NCBI GenBank assembly: GCA_037903355.1
Contig: JBAJFE010000026.1
Coordinates: 2,108,001 to 2,172,000 of the forward strand
DNA length: 64,000 nucleotides
Source of the DNA: Trichuris trichiura
Taxonomy: Eukaryota > Nematoda > Enoplea > Trichinellida > Trichuridae
Direction: 5' to 3'
Part shown: positions 1 to 12,238 of the stretch, piece after piece
Position numbering within the stretch: the stretch's first letter is position 1
Layout of the letters: each line of letters begins with the position of its first letter
Notes under the pieces: generated by a model
What the model saw: only the letters and a program-made list of their open reading frames with translations
What the model was told of the DNA's origin: nothing
Database searches by the model: none
Translations under genes and position numbers: made by a program

Positions 1-333
1 GGGACATATGTGATGTAGAACTCAAAAATGGGGTTGGCGGAGGAAGATCGCAGGAATAAGGGTAAATTAAGAGTAAACTTAAAGAAAGTGAATTATTTGT
101 ACTGAAATGCGAGAAGCAGGAAGAGTGATAGTAAAAGAAAAAAATTAACTTACGTTTTATTAATTAGGACCGTGTAAGCCCAGGAATGATCCGTGAGCAC
201 TTTTTTGTTCTTTGAAATTTCTGACATCATAATGGGGCATCTATTTATTATTCGTCATACACGTACAGATTAATATGCCATTTTACCGTTGAAGACGGGT
301 CAAGATAGAAACCGAAAATTCCGGATGTGTACT

Positions 334-777
334 TTTCTAGATCTTTTACGGCTTTTCCCGTTCTTATCTGCTTGGTATCTGTAATTCAAACGAAACAATT
401 GCTCTACGAGCGGGTGGATGAGCGATTATTAGGAAAAAATTGAACAGGACCATTACACTCAACTTTATTTTTCAGAGCTTTCGGAACGCTCTGGTTCCGT
501 CGTCAGTGAGGTGGAGGACGAAACTAGAGCGTTCCGAAAGCTCTGAAAAATAAAGTTGAGTGTATTGGTTCTGTTCAATTTTTTCTTCCTCCTCCACCTC
601 ACTGACGACGGAACTAGAGTGTTCCGAAAGCTCTGAAGAGTAAAGTTTAGTGTATTGGTCCTGTTCAATTTTTTCCTAATAATCGCTCATCCACCTGCTG
701 GTAGAGCAATTGTTTCGTTTGAATTACAGATACCAAGCAGAAAAGAACGGGAAAAGTCGTAAAAGATCTAGAAAACT
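334..777. mobile_element. Foldback (MITE-like) long inverted repeat
   Basis: The left arm, starting near 334 with TTCTAGATCTTTTACGGC, is the reverse complement of the right arm ending near 777. Both arms run through the same landmarks: TCTGCTTGGTATCTG, AACAATTGCTCTAC, a GATGAGCGATTATT segment and AAAAAATTGAACAG. The middle holds the core AGAGCTTTCGG...CCGTCGTCAG, and part of the arm is repeated a third time (about 530-680), so the element is a nested palindrome. No transposase ORF is present; the open frame at 465-668 on the minus strand is only the repeat read through. A non-autonomous DNA element is inferred from the structure. Confidence 0.75.
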
Positions 778-1609
778 ATTAAACATCATCCCGTTACGAA
801 GCATCCAGTTTTCGGATGTGTACTTGTTTAACATAAACGTATCATACAGTAATTAAACTTTATACGATGAAAATAAACAAATATGTGAAAGAAATAAAAA
901 GATGACAAAAACTAATAAATAAAGTTAAGTAGACTATAGATTAATTCAAGTAAATAAGAAGTAACAAAGTATAATAATAGCAATAATTAAATCAAATGTA
1001 TTAATAAGATAACAGTAAAACAGTTACAAAAAACTAAAAAATGACTAATAAAGCAAAAGGAACACAAATTTTGGTAGCAGGGTATGATGTATTGGACGTT
1101 TCCTAAAGGGAGTGTAGCTTTTCGTATTCAAAGTATACTGATTATGCTGGATCCGTTATTCTACGAAGAAATTCGTGGCTTGCAGGGCATTTATGATCCC
1201 ATCTTCCGCTCCATATGCTAATGGGGTCACCGCTTTTACCCGTTTTTTGGTGTAGTGAGTATCTGTACGAATGTTGCATAAAAATGAGAAAAGGTGTTGA
1301 AAATTTTTCGTCAGTGAGACCAAGTCATTCTATTTCTCCCATCTTCTGCAAGTGACCATCAATCTTCGCCTGCGTAGCGCACACTCAGAAGAGCGTACGT
1401 CACGTCCGGATGTTATTCCAACTGATGCTCCATATGCATCTTTGATAAACATTTGTTTTAGTTCTTGTGGTGGGCTTTTAAAGTTGTTTTAATTAAAAAT
1501 AAATTATGATACTCCCTAGTTTTTTTTAATTTTTATTTATTGACCTTTCTCTACTCTTTGTTACTGGTTGCCCTATTTCTAACTGAGTTAAAGTTTTATT
1601 TTTTTCTAG
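778..1609. other. Gene-poor stretch with one short open frame
   Basis: AT-rich sequence between the foldback repeat and the first recognisable exon of the receptor. The only item of note is a 45-codon open frame at 1084-1221 on the plus strand, which begins MMYWTFPKG and ends in TAA. It follows an AG acceptor-like site (GGTAGCAG) and could be a terminal exon of an unseen upstream gene, but it has no clean splice partner and I do not recognise it. Confidence 0.35.
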
Positions 1610-4600
1610 AACGTCATTGCTTCATTGGATGAAGCGTTTTCCCTGGACCAACAAGAGCACATAGGAATTCCAGAGGAACAGCTGAGTTTGGAAAAGCTAA
1701 AGCTTATTCGTAGGCTACACGATTACGGATTTCGTATTGCTTCCTACCAACAGAAAAGCAAATCGGACCCGATTTTTTACAGGGGAAAAAATATAGGTAG
1801 TTACGTAAGCTTTTTTACGGTGCTACGATGGGAACCTTTCAGTTTACTCAGTCGAACATGTAGATACTCCTGCTACCGGAAACATGCAAAGAATTTTAAC
1901 CGTAGGAAAATCAAAGAAGATTGTCATTCTAGACTTTGAAATACCGCCATCTACCCAAGGTGAGTGTGCTTCCCTTGATACCATATCAGTGTTGCTACTG
2001 CCAGTCAAGAAGATAAGAAAAACTACACTGTTTTATGGTGTTTAGACCCCTTCTTACTTCAAAGTTTATTTATGATTTTATTCTTCTCTACGGCGACAAC
2101 CCTAAGCCAGTAAGAAAAAAAAGTAGCTTTCAGGTTTAGCCTGGTCACCTAGTCTCCGTCTAATCAAACGGCTAAGTAAAATAAAACATCCGTTAAGTCT
2201 AATCCTCAGTCTCAGCTTTCCTTGTACTTTGAAAGGTAGGGAAAATTCAAAATCTGTGTTTGAATAGTATTCATATTCGACTAGTAGGGAAAAGGCGTAC
2301 ATATAAATGAATCCTTTCACAGTAAGCCTATCTTTAATCGTATTTGTACCTTGAAAAATCAAATGTTAATGCATCCAGCTGTTAGTCATCTAAATATTGT
2401 TCATCTGAAGATAACTTTTCAGATACTTGCATGTAAACAGCCCTAAGAAAAGGTGAATATTTTTTGCCGTTATTTGGAACTGCATAATCAAACCTTTCTG
2501 CTTATCTATGTAAATGAGTTTTCAGAGAAGTACTCCTCTCCAGCTGCCTTATTTTTTGCTGCTTACGACGGCGCTTATGATGGATCTCTGGCCGGGGACC
2601 TCAGGAATGAGTATATTTTGCATAGAAGGTTTGGCACTGCTTCAAGAGTGTTGGCATCTGTTTAGCTCTCTAAAACGAAAACGCCGCAGTGTCGACATAT
2701 CTAGTCCTTTACTATCAGTTGGATTGGTAAACGACGTTGGCTTATCAATTGATCGCGTTCGCAAGCCTGCTATTATCGCTTTCCCTCTTGATGTAAAGCT
2801 GTCAAATGCCTACCTTTTTCCAACTTGCATATTTATGGTGGCTGATTCTGCCGTTGGAAAAGATCCAATTTTTCACTGGAGTTCTGATGGCTGCAACGTA
2901 AACAATTACAACGTCACTCATGTGATATGTCATTGCCGTCGTTTTTCTACTTTTGCCGTAAGCATGCAGGTATTTGGAATCTCAGAAAAAAGTCCGTCTG
3001 ATGGAATTCTATTTTACAGGATTTGATGTTAGTCAATCCCAGCTTAGCGCGAGTAAGTATTGCGGTAATCGCGTCATGTTACCTGTTCATCGCAACGGCA
3101 GTGGCTCTGCGCTTGGCTTTACGAAAGCAGTTATGGACCTCGCATTGCATCACTGTATTGCCCTTGGCGATTTATTATGCTCTCACTTTAGCCTTTTTCG
3201 AACTGTTAGTACGAACGACCGATACTCCAGTAAGTTGCTCTTTATTTACTGGCATTATGGGTTCCTCGTATACTAATTCTTAAAAAACTTACGTTCTAGT
3301 TAAAATGCACCTTCTTTGGCAACTTCTTGCTATTTCTTAATGTAGCTTTACTCGCTTGGATGGTATTGGTACCCATAAAAGTTTACAAAACAGGAGCGTT
3401 GGCTAGCGAACAATGGCCGCTCAGCAGTTGGATTCTGCATCTGTTTGTTATCAGTAAGAATTTTATCTGAACTATTTTTCCGTTTAGCTTACCTAATCGT
3501 TTTATAGCGGTCGCTTTGATCTACATTGGTTTGAAACTGTTAGTGGCAATGCTAACCAAAAATGTCGAGTAAGCTGTCGTTTGTTTTTCTTTCTTTCATT
3601 ATTTCAACTAATATTACAGAAACTGTTGGCTACATTTTCGTGATGCAAACTTAGTTTTCATTGCGGCACCGTTCTTTATCCTTATGCTCGTAAGTTTTTT
3701 CAGCTTAGTAAAAATTAAACTAACTATATGCACAATTTCGTTTAGTTGGCGTTATACGTATGCGCAGTAGGCATTTACTTGGGCTGTTTAAATGAACGGA
3801 AAATTTTTAGCATCAATGAGAGGTAAGGTGCCAGCTCTACTCTATTGTCAATTCTGTGTTTCTGTTCAGACGTAAAATTGGTTGCTTCTTAATTCTTGAA
3901 TTAGCCATCATTGCTCAATGGCTTCTGGCTTTCGCTGCATTTAATCATGCTGTCTACAGTCTGTACTATGCATATTACGCGATTGGCATCCTAACTTCAA
4001 TTTTATTCTCAATCTTGATATTTTCACCCTTATTGTTGGGCGAGAAAGCGTATTCCAAAGTGAGCTATCTGTAGACGTTGTTCGTTCTGGCCACGCAACC
4101 TCTTTTTCAAGGCTGCTACTTGCGAAGCGGAATGCGCGAAGGATGGTGACCTGTGGATTAGCATGAATGCAAGTCAGTTCGAAGTAAGCTTATAAACACA
4201 GCTTAGTTAGGCGCAATTGAATATTACGCGATCTTGTTTTGCAGATGTCAATGAAACCGTTCCCTGAAGACTCTTTAATTGTCAATGACAAGGAAGAAGT
4301 GACTGAAAAGGATAGTTTGGCGTTAGCAGACGACGACAGTCGTCCAAGGAGTCCCACTTTAGACGTTGAGCACTCTCGCAGTGCGCTTTGCGTAAACCGT
4401 GACTCGATGAAACGGCATTCTGCAAAGCCTGATCTGATTCCTTCTCTTTGTCAAAAGGGGGATATCAGCTCCGACAAGGATAGACCAGTAGCGTTAATCA
4501 CTGGTAAGAACCGTAAAGAATTGGTCACTCCCGCATCTGATAAAAGCGAAGCGTCAATATTATCACCGGCTGATCAAGTTCTATCATACGGCCAGAAATC

Positions 4601-4670
4601 GCGTCCTTCTAAACTTTTTGAATGCTATTCTGAAAAAGGATTCGTCAAAGAAGTTCCAAGGCAGTCTTGA
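1610..4670 (+). CDS. Adhesion-type seven-transmembrane receptor (5' end incomplete)
   Basis: Plasma-membrane receptor of the adhesion/secretin GPCR type. Supported exons: 1610-1796, 1843-1959, about 2626-2969, 3020-3229, 3300-3453, 3508-3568, 3620-3689, 3746-3822, 3870-4059, 4112-4183 and 4245-4670; phases match at every junction, and the 1959 to 2626 join is the least certain. The 2626-2969 exon carries a GAIN/GPS-like end: a Cys at TCIFMVADS, then FHWSSDGC, then VICHCRRFSTFAV. Seven hydrophobic segments follow, from VSIAVIASCYLF to AIGILTSILFSILIF. The tail of about 165 residues is charged, Ser-rich and presumably cytoplasmic. In the GPS the usual cleavage triad His-Leu-Thr reads Arg-Phe-Ser, so self-cleavage is doubtful. 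No ATG or signal peptide is visible for the first exon, so the N-terminal ectodomain is missing. Ligand and subfamily are unknown. Confidence 0.75.
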
Positions 4671-7270
4671 GGTTTGCTTTTACTCATAATTTTTCCTGTA
4701 CCTTCTGCCACTTTTCAATGATCTCTAAGTAAATTCAGTTTGTTTTCTCATTTCGAATTATTATTCCGAATTTAGAACGCATTGGTCCGTAATTCCTTGC
4801 TAAGCCGAACTTCGCTTTACGGGCGAACATACTTTGTGTCGCTTTACCGCTAATTGCTTGGAAAGAGGTGTTTCGCTGTTCATCCGCAGTGACGACTTGT
4901 ACGCATCTTTTTGCGTTTATTCGATTGCTGGTCAGTGTTCGGGCTGTAAAAATCAGTCATCTGTCATTCATAATTTTTTTCGCCACGCGCTATTATCGTT
5001 TTTTATGCCTCACCAGGCGCCAGTATTCTTCATTCACCGAGAACACTGTCGCGTGACCTGTTTGCCCTTAAGCGCACCAGTGGCGGCGAACATTAACGGT
5101 GTTCACTCACTTTGGTTTAGGCGCCAAGGTTGGAGTTAATGTTTGTTCTGTTAAGCGTTTTTTAAGTACCTCTTTATTGCTGCGGAGAATTTAAAAGCTA
5201 GTGACGTCAGTTGACCTTACTATTAGATTGCCTGTGTCGCTACTGAGCCATAACTACAGGTAGGAACTATGCCAACTGATGTCAAAAACCGGTAGGATAG
5301 AGCTGCTTACATTTGTTTAAAATCATGGCTTATGTGTGAATGTTGTATCTTCTGTTGCTTATCGCGTCTCAATTTTGCATTCAGCTAGTCAGTTTAATGG
5401 TGTCGTATATGATGCTTATATGCGAGTAATCTCATAATAACAACTTAGCAGTCTCTGCTGTAATTTGAAGTGATTCATTTCAGATCGGTTCATTGCATTG
5501 TATGTCCATGGAAAAATCTAAGTGTTAGTTTTCCCGCGTTTTCATAACTACTTTTCGGTAAATTTGGAATCACCCATTTATTTTCACTCTCTTTAAAACG
5601 CCAGCCTCAATAGGTATAGCAGTTTGTTTAGTCAAAGAGCAGATACTGAACCAGTGAAGGCACGTATAACCGCCAGCAGTGGCGAAGACACTGTTCGTAC
5701 ATGTTCATTTATGCGTGGCTTTCTGCACTCTGCCAACAACGCGTAATTGGAAGAAATGCATATCATCGCTAGCGAGTTTGCTTACGGTTTATAAAACGTG
5801 CATCTTTTAAGTGTTAACAAGCCCGAAGTAAATGTCAATAAATGCCATGAAGATTTAAAAAAGCGTGTAAACAATTCATGCCTTTCAAATGTCTGAGCGC
5901 TTTTCTCTTGTTTAAATATTCCGTTGAAAATAATGCTACTAAGTTTTAGTAGCGCGAATGATCAATAGTTCCGTCATATCAGCAGAAAATTTTGGGGTCT
6001 CTAGTACGGCTTGTCAGCTTTAAGCGAAACTTTGCTATTAAACATGGTTAGTTCATCCGCGTTCTAGAACAAGAAAAGTATGTTACCTGAGAAGGAAAGA
6101 GCAGTGTTAATGCAACTGAAATATAAGTAGACTTTTTCTGCCCAGAAAAACGGGTTAGAACGCTTCTTGCGAAATAAATCTATTCTGTATACATTGCGCT
6201 AGGCCGAACAAGTTGATGTCGAGGGTAGCATCAGATTACGTGAATGGACTGAAACCGTGCAACATTTTACATTTTCAACTCAACGGGCGCCGTGTCTTCA
6301 TTCATATCCTGGAAAATTCCATTTTCAGCAAACAAAATATGTTTTAGAAAAGTTATAAACCGTTACCCGCTTTGTGTTCGAGATTCATAGGGTTTGAATA
6401 TAAGAGTTTAATTAATAAAATTCGAATAAGTGACATTGAAAGGAAAGGGAAGGAAGCAGCTGTTCAAAAGTTTGTTCTAACAAGAGCTTGCGACGTGACA
6501 CCCGTCATTGCAAAGCTCCTTTGGTCGTTATTTCTACTTCAACAAATTATTGTTAATAGTTCCATCTCGGAAACAGGATTTTTTGTGAAAACTTGTCATG
6601 CTTGAACGAATACCAAATTTCGTGAATTAATTGGCCGGTTTCCTTGTTAGATACTTTCATCGTAAGAGTTTCCTGGGTATCTTTAACTCTATCGTTGTTT
6701 GAGAATAAGCTTATCTAAGACGAATGTTTTGTGTCGGTCTACTATAAAGGCACGTAGTGCAGTACTAAGCTACCGTGTCGGTCATCTTTAGCAGGCATCG
6801 AAGTATTTGCAGGTCATTGAGTGAGAGCAGTAATATTTGCAACCTTGGCTTCGTTTACAGAATTCGATCATCGCTATAGCTGATCAGGCCTATGCAGCTG
6901 AGAATGCTCTTCGCTCACAAATCAAACTGTGCACTGCAGAAATCAAAATAATTAAAGGGTGTGCTCTTTACAGCCGAATGCCTACTCGAACGCAGCGAAC
7001 TTTTGCAGTCAAAGTAAATAGGCGTCTGAGATGAGGCGGCTTTTTCTACTGCTCTTTCGTTGAGTGCGTCACTAATAATGGTCGCCTCCTATTCCTAATG
7101 GTAAGTAGCTTTACTATCCGCATACATTGTTTTATTAGCAAACTGATCTTCCAAAATCCAATCTCTTCATTCCAGTTTGCTGACTTTTGCTTGGTTGTAT
7201 TTTAGATTTTTGGATCAAAATCATTACGGATGGCTCTGGGTTAACCTTGGTCGGTTCCCATGGCCAAATA
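4671..7270. other. Intergenic region between receptor and first ephrin
   Basis: About 2.6 kb with only short open frames of no recognisable content. It presumably holds the 3' UTR of the receptor and the promoter of the first ephrin gene. No repeats or RNA genes were recognised here. Confidence 0.5.
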
Positions 7271-10200
7271 ATGGCATCTTCAAATGGTTTTCAAATTAGA
7301 TTGCTTTGGTACTTTTTTTCCTGCAGTTTGTGGTCAAACGCAACAGTCTCTGCAGCGGTCTTATCCATTTTTTGGAACTCGTCAAACCCACTGTAGGTTC
7401 GCTCGCGTTATTTGCTCTCGTTTAGCAGAAATACTAACTCTTTTGAAAAGCGTTCCAATATCTGTTTCTTCTGAAATGCGCTTATATCTATGACGTGGCA
7501 TTTTTGACTCTCACAATAATCCTTCTCGTTACCAAGGATGATCTTTGCTAGGCGACGACGTGGTTGATTGCGCAACTTCTGGTAAAATTAGCAAAGCAGT
7601 CATACATAGTTTGAACATACGATGATGGTTGGCATCCCTCTCCACGCTAGTAGACGTTATATTGCAAGCGCTTTTAGCTATGAAAATCCCCAAAAGCCTT
7701 AGCTTATTGAATGATTTCATACTTATTGATTAACTGTTCGTTAACACAGCTTTCCAAGTTGTTAGACATGAGCAAAATGGCCATTATGTGTCACCCAGGG
7801 CAGAATAAAATCTCCAGCTGTCACAAGCTGTCAAGGAAACGAAAATAGCTGGCAAGACTAGTGTTTTAATTGCCTTTCATAAGCCGCTGTTCCAAAATTC
7901 AAGCCTTTCAGTTTGAAAAATGTTCGTGCTTGAGTTGCACCACAAACTTTGTGTTTTTAAAAATTGTTGCTTTCCGCATTCCTGTTAACGCGTGTGCAGC
8001 TGCCAAGGTTATTTGTTCGCAAATATATCTCTACCGACCGAAAGCAGTCTCATTCTTTACCGCGGGGAGTAACCTTAACCATTTTTCATCCATTTTCTCA
8101 GTTATTAATATAATGTTCCGCTGATCATTCTAGTACGTCTGAGTAAGCAAAGGCCTATCATGTCAGAAAGAGTATTCTTTCGATTTAGCTGTTCAAGTGC
8201 TGTAGACCTTATCTCACCTTTACTAATTCACACGCTGTGCAAAGAAATGAACATTTTCATTGAGTCGCGTTTTTCATTAGCTTTATCGAACACCAACTTC
8301 CCCTGTGCAGTGAAGCTCAGCTTTCATTTTTAGACGGGAAAATTTCTTTTGAATTTTAGAAGTTAAACAAATCATCTGGATGTGCAGACATTAGTAAGGA
8401 AACTTCATTCTTGACGGTTAGCTAAAACTATGTTTAATTTAGTTTTGTCAAAAGTGCTGCACTTCGTCTTAATGGTTCGGTTTTCTGTGGTTTCGAACGC
8501 ACTTGAAGCGTGTGTACATATTTTACTTGATTAAGTTTCGCTTAAGCAGTTTTACTATTTGCTTTTAGTTTTTGCAATTACGAAATCAGACATCTCACGT
8601 TTCTCCAGTTCCAACGTGTTCCGTAGCAGTTTTGTTAGGTTTCTGACATTGAAGAATTCATTTGTCAATAACAGCAGTTACCCCTCCCTAGTCACAGGAA
8701 CGTCAAAGGCCTTTAAACCTGTTCGCATGCATGATTCCATGGCAAGGACAACTTTGCATGACGTTCTGTCATCGATACTTTTTGTTTACGCCCTGTTTTT
8801 ATTGTAAGTGATCGCTAGCATGTCAACGATCAGTACAGTGATGTTCGCGGCATTGCCTGTTAGGGAGTAAACTTGCTGTTGGCCAAGGTTATGGACAGCC
8901 GACCGCCCACTGATCCAAGCGCCTTTATGTCGAGGTGTCATTTTCTTCTTCGAATAGTAAGCCAGTTTTGTTGCAATGACTGTCTATCATACTGATCAAG
9001 ACTAACTGACCTCTAGTGAGCTGTGTGTTGGTGGCACCTTCAATGACATAGCAGCTGCTGATCACAGTTTTATATTGTTTTCTTAACCGTCATGCAATGT
9101 TTGTCCTTAAAAGTGCAGTCCCACTATTAGCAGAAGGTTAATCAGTAACATACCTTGACTTTCGTTTGCAAGAATTTCATCCGTAAACTAAAATTTCGAT
9201 TACTGAGTTTTCATAGCGATACTAATTGAGCGTTTTCATGATGGAGTTTCTTCCTTACGGTTTTATGTCTTGCCCGTTGATGGTTTACTAAAATAACTGA
9301 AGCAAATGCCCTATCAACGAACAGATGAACGATTATTAAAGAAACATTCAGAACGAACTAACACTTGCAGAGCTTTCGGGACCAACTTTGTCCTGTCGTC
9401 AGCGATGATCGTAATGTCATTACTTAATAATTGCCCATCCATTCGTTGGTAGGACATTTGCCTCAGTTAATTCAGAAACCCCCAACGGGCAAGACGAAAG
9501 CCGTAAGGAAGAAACTCCATCATTAAAACCCATAGACCCGTTCAGAAGCATCCGGTGTTCAGTAATGAGCGTTTAGTTTTCCCAAGTATTCTGTGCCGTT
9601 GTTTAATTAAGCAGGAGAAAAGTTCATTGGTGCAATCATGTAATTACCTCACAGATTTACTCTTTTCTACATTCTGGTTTCAGCTGTGTAGTATCACAAT
9701 ACGTTGTTTGCGGTAAAATAAACCACAGGTTCTTTCTGCCTCCTATTTGAAATTACTGGTGACGTTAATCAAAATTAGAGAAGTTGTAAAATTGCATTTC
9801 TAACCGCATTATTTCTGCAAGCCAACGTATCTGTGCTTGATTTAAAGCGATTACGCAGATGACATTGCAGATATTTCCAGAATCTTCGCAATCTTTTTTT
9901 TTTAATTTTTACACGTGCAGCGTGCTGGTGGTTTGGCGCGAAGTATTGTTTATAAAAGTAGACTTAAAATCCCACTTATCTATATCAGCACTTTTTATAT
10001 CGTGCTATTAATAGTCGACTTAGCAGAGCACTTTCCAAGCGCACACTACCTTTGGAATGTATGACAAAGTGAAAACTTGGTCAATAAGTGTTCAGCTGAC
10101 TGCCGAAGATACAAAAATGAAAATTGTACTAAAACATTTTGCTTAGGTCTAACGGACGGGCGAAATAGATCTGACATAAGACTGATGTGTAGTCTTACGC

Positions 10201-12238
10201 AAGCAGTTAAATGGATTGCTGTCATTGACTTTAGGGAGTACATATGCTAGGAATGTCATTTGGAATTACAGTTAGAATGCACGTTGTTCTGCTGACATAT
10301 TTTTGTGTGCATGATGTTTTTGCTTGCATGTTCACCCCATGTCTTGTTCTAACAGGTTCGCTGGCGAACCTACATCTCGAACGTTTGCGGTATATATGCA
10401 AGACAAAGTTGATCTCCTTTGCCCTTATTACGTACGTGGAACAGTACATGAACAGATGGAAGTATCACTTCTTTATTTGGTAACGTCCGACCTTCGAGGC
10501 TCAGACGATTCAAACATTTTATTGATAGGTGGATCGTTCCGGCTATGAGTCATGTTCGATTAATAGCAATGCTCGACTTGCGGGTATGTGCACTGCTCCA
10601 TACAAGAAGCAGATAATTACGATCGTCTTCCGTCGGTACTCTCCGATTCCTGATGGACTTGAGTTTCATCCTGGACATCGCTATTACCTCATCAGTACGT
10701 ACTCGTTTGGCTACGTTGAAATAATTTTTTGCTGCGCAAGAAGGACTGTGATCCATACCTATGCTCCTACTTGTTATGACCGTCGGCCTGTGTGCCTAAG
10801 CAAAGGCTTATCAAATGTCGAATAGCCATCTGCGTCATAAAAATGATTCATTTATGTTGGTTATCGTTCGTGGTCATAATCAGTGGCGCCAAAACTGTTT
10901 TATTACCTCAGCTGGCTTATTTAAAGAATTCAGCCCTATCTGTATTCACTGATAAGATTTTAGAATACGAAATTGCAAAAGTTGTGTTCATTTTATGTGA
11001 AGTGAACGAGGTGACAGATAAAATCTGTGAAAGGCTGATACTGCGCTTGTCCGTCGCAGTTTAGCTGTTTGAAGTGCGGCGTATTGGTGGAAATGGATAA
11101 ACGCTGATCAAGGAATTCAATTTGCGCAACCAAACTTTGTCAGTGGATAAAAATAGAAGCTGTTTCTTATATTGAAAATATCTTTATTACGGATTCTCTC
11201 CCGTTGAGAAGTAAAATAAAAAGATTTTTTCTTCCTTCCGAAGCTTTCGGGTCTGCCGCGACCCGTCTTCAGCGGTCCAATGAAGTTTGTGGTGGTTACT
11301 GAGACGACATTTGTCTTCCGTCACTTATCAACGTTTAAAACGAGAGTTTTAAAGTTCTTCATCTGTGTCTGTCAGCTGCCAGTATTCTTGTAGAAATTTG
11401 TTAATGCATGGGCCGACCTTGTAGTTTCGTTTTCAATTTTTATCCCTTTGTTCCAAAAATGTGATTTTTCTTCAGTGTTTCAGTTCCCATTGATTTTAGC
11501 TTGTGTGTCAACTATTAAGGGAACAACAATTGTAGAGTGTAATGATATTTGTCCAGAAGCTGTTTCTTAAACCTTATTGAATAGCAAAGTAATAGTAGAA
11601 GCACTTATTTTCAAAGAATCAGTATGAAGCATTAGAAGTGTATATAGCAAACCAAACGATATTCGCTAAGCTTTGATTTTATCCCGCGTTCCTTGGTTGT
11701 GCTAATGAAAACTTGAATACTTAGGTACGAGCGAAGGTCGCATGAATGGAGTTCAAAATCGCAACGGCGGCCTCTGCTTATCAAAAAATATGCGTGTAGA
11801 ATTTGATGTCAGAGATAAGAATCCAGTCCCACAGAGTTAGTCTTGTTTCGTATTTCTTTACAGCTATGATGGTTTTTGGTTTCAGGTGACATGACGCAAT
11901 TAGTAAACGATGTTGCATTTCTACGCAGGCATATGCGTTTGAAAAATGCTTCCAAGATGCAGAACAGTTTGAAGAATTTGAATGTAAGGTTTCCAGCTGG
12001 AAAGATTATCAGGCCCGTTATGGATAATGAGATTTCACCTGTTACATTTGCTCCAGTGGATTCACAAAGTAATTTAGGCCCATATTTAGACGGATAGAAT
12101 TCCTGGTTTTTTTTAGGTAGATCCAACTCCAGTATGTTCTCACACAGCGGGAATGGAACGTCTAGTCATCAACACTGGGGCTTTGCTTGCGTTGTTCTTG
12201 CCATTCTATTGGTTTTAGTGCACGTGCTTTCAATATGA
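7271..12238 (+). CDS. Ephrin A-like (GPI-anchored ephrin), first of a tandem pair
   Basis: Cell-surface ligand of Eph receptor tyrosine kinases. Exons 7271-7392, 10356-10479, 10529-10694, 11725-11835, 11886-12068 and 12117-12238 join in phase to 275 residues. The N-terminus has a hydrophobic signal region, then SIFWNSSNPLF, the usual start of the ephrin fold. Ephrin hallmarks follow: VDLLCPYY, LYLVDRSGYESC, GMC, DGLEFHPGHRYYLIS and NGGLC, giving the four conserved cysteines. The last exon ends with a Ser/Asn-rich stretch and a short hydrophobic tail (FACVVLAILLVLVHVL) with no basic residues after it, a typical GPI-attachment signal, so the product is probably on the outer leaflet like the four C. 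elegans ephrins. Intron 1 is 2963 nt and contains a foldback repeat; intron 3 is 1030 nt and the others are about 50 nt. The start ATG at 7271 was chosen because it gives the signal peptide. Confidence 0.9.
9235..9523. mobile_element. Foldback (MITE-like) inverted repeat in ephrin intron 1
   Basis: The left arm (ATGATGGAGTTTCTTCCTTACGG, then TTGCCCGTTG) is the reverse complement of the right arm (CAACGGGCAAG..., CCGTAAGGAAGAAACTCC). The arms also share a segment around AACGAACAGATGAACGATTATT. The centre carries AGAGCTTTCGGGACC...GTCGTCAGCG, closely matching the centre of the element at 334-777, and the arm segments (ACGATTATT, TTACGG...TTGCCCGTT) are also similar. No coding capacity. It lies inside the first intron of the ephrin gene. 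Confidence 0.75.
11238..11276. repeat. Isolated hairpin core related to the foldback elements
   Basis: The sequence GAAGCTTTCGGGTC followed by a short loop and GACCCGTCTTCAGC forms a small hairpin (GGGTC/GACCC). It matches the centre of the foldback repeats at 334-777, 9235-9523 and 47640-47803. No long arms are evident here, so it may be a decayed or solo copy. It lies in intron 3 of the first ephrin gene. Confidence 0.6.

Noticed and set aside
465..668. 67-codon minus-strand frame with repeated NRTNTLNF motif
   Set aside because: It is the foldback repeat read through; the protein repeat follows from the DNA repeat.
2526..2625. Upstream extension of the receptor GPS exon with a hydrophobic stretch (LPYFLLLTTALMM)
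   Set aside because: Open in frame, but it needs an unseen exon to fix the phase, whereas a start at 2626 joins the upstream exon directly; kept only as an alternative.
4834..5139. Overlapping plus-strand frames of 60-100 codons after the receptor
   Set aside because: No domain, no splice chain, and located just past a clear stop codon; probably 3' UTR or intergenic.
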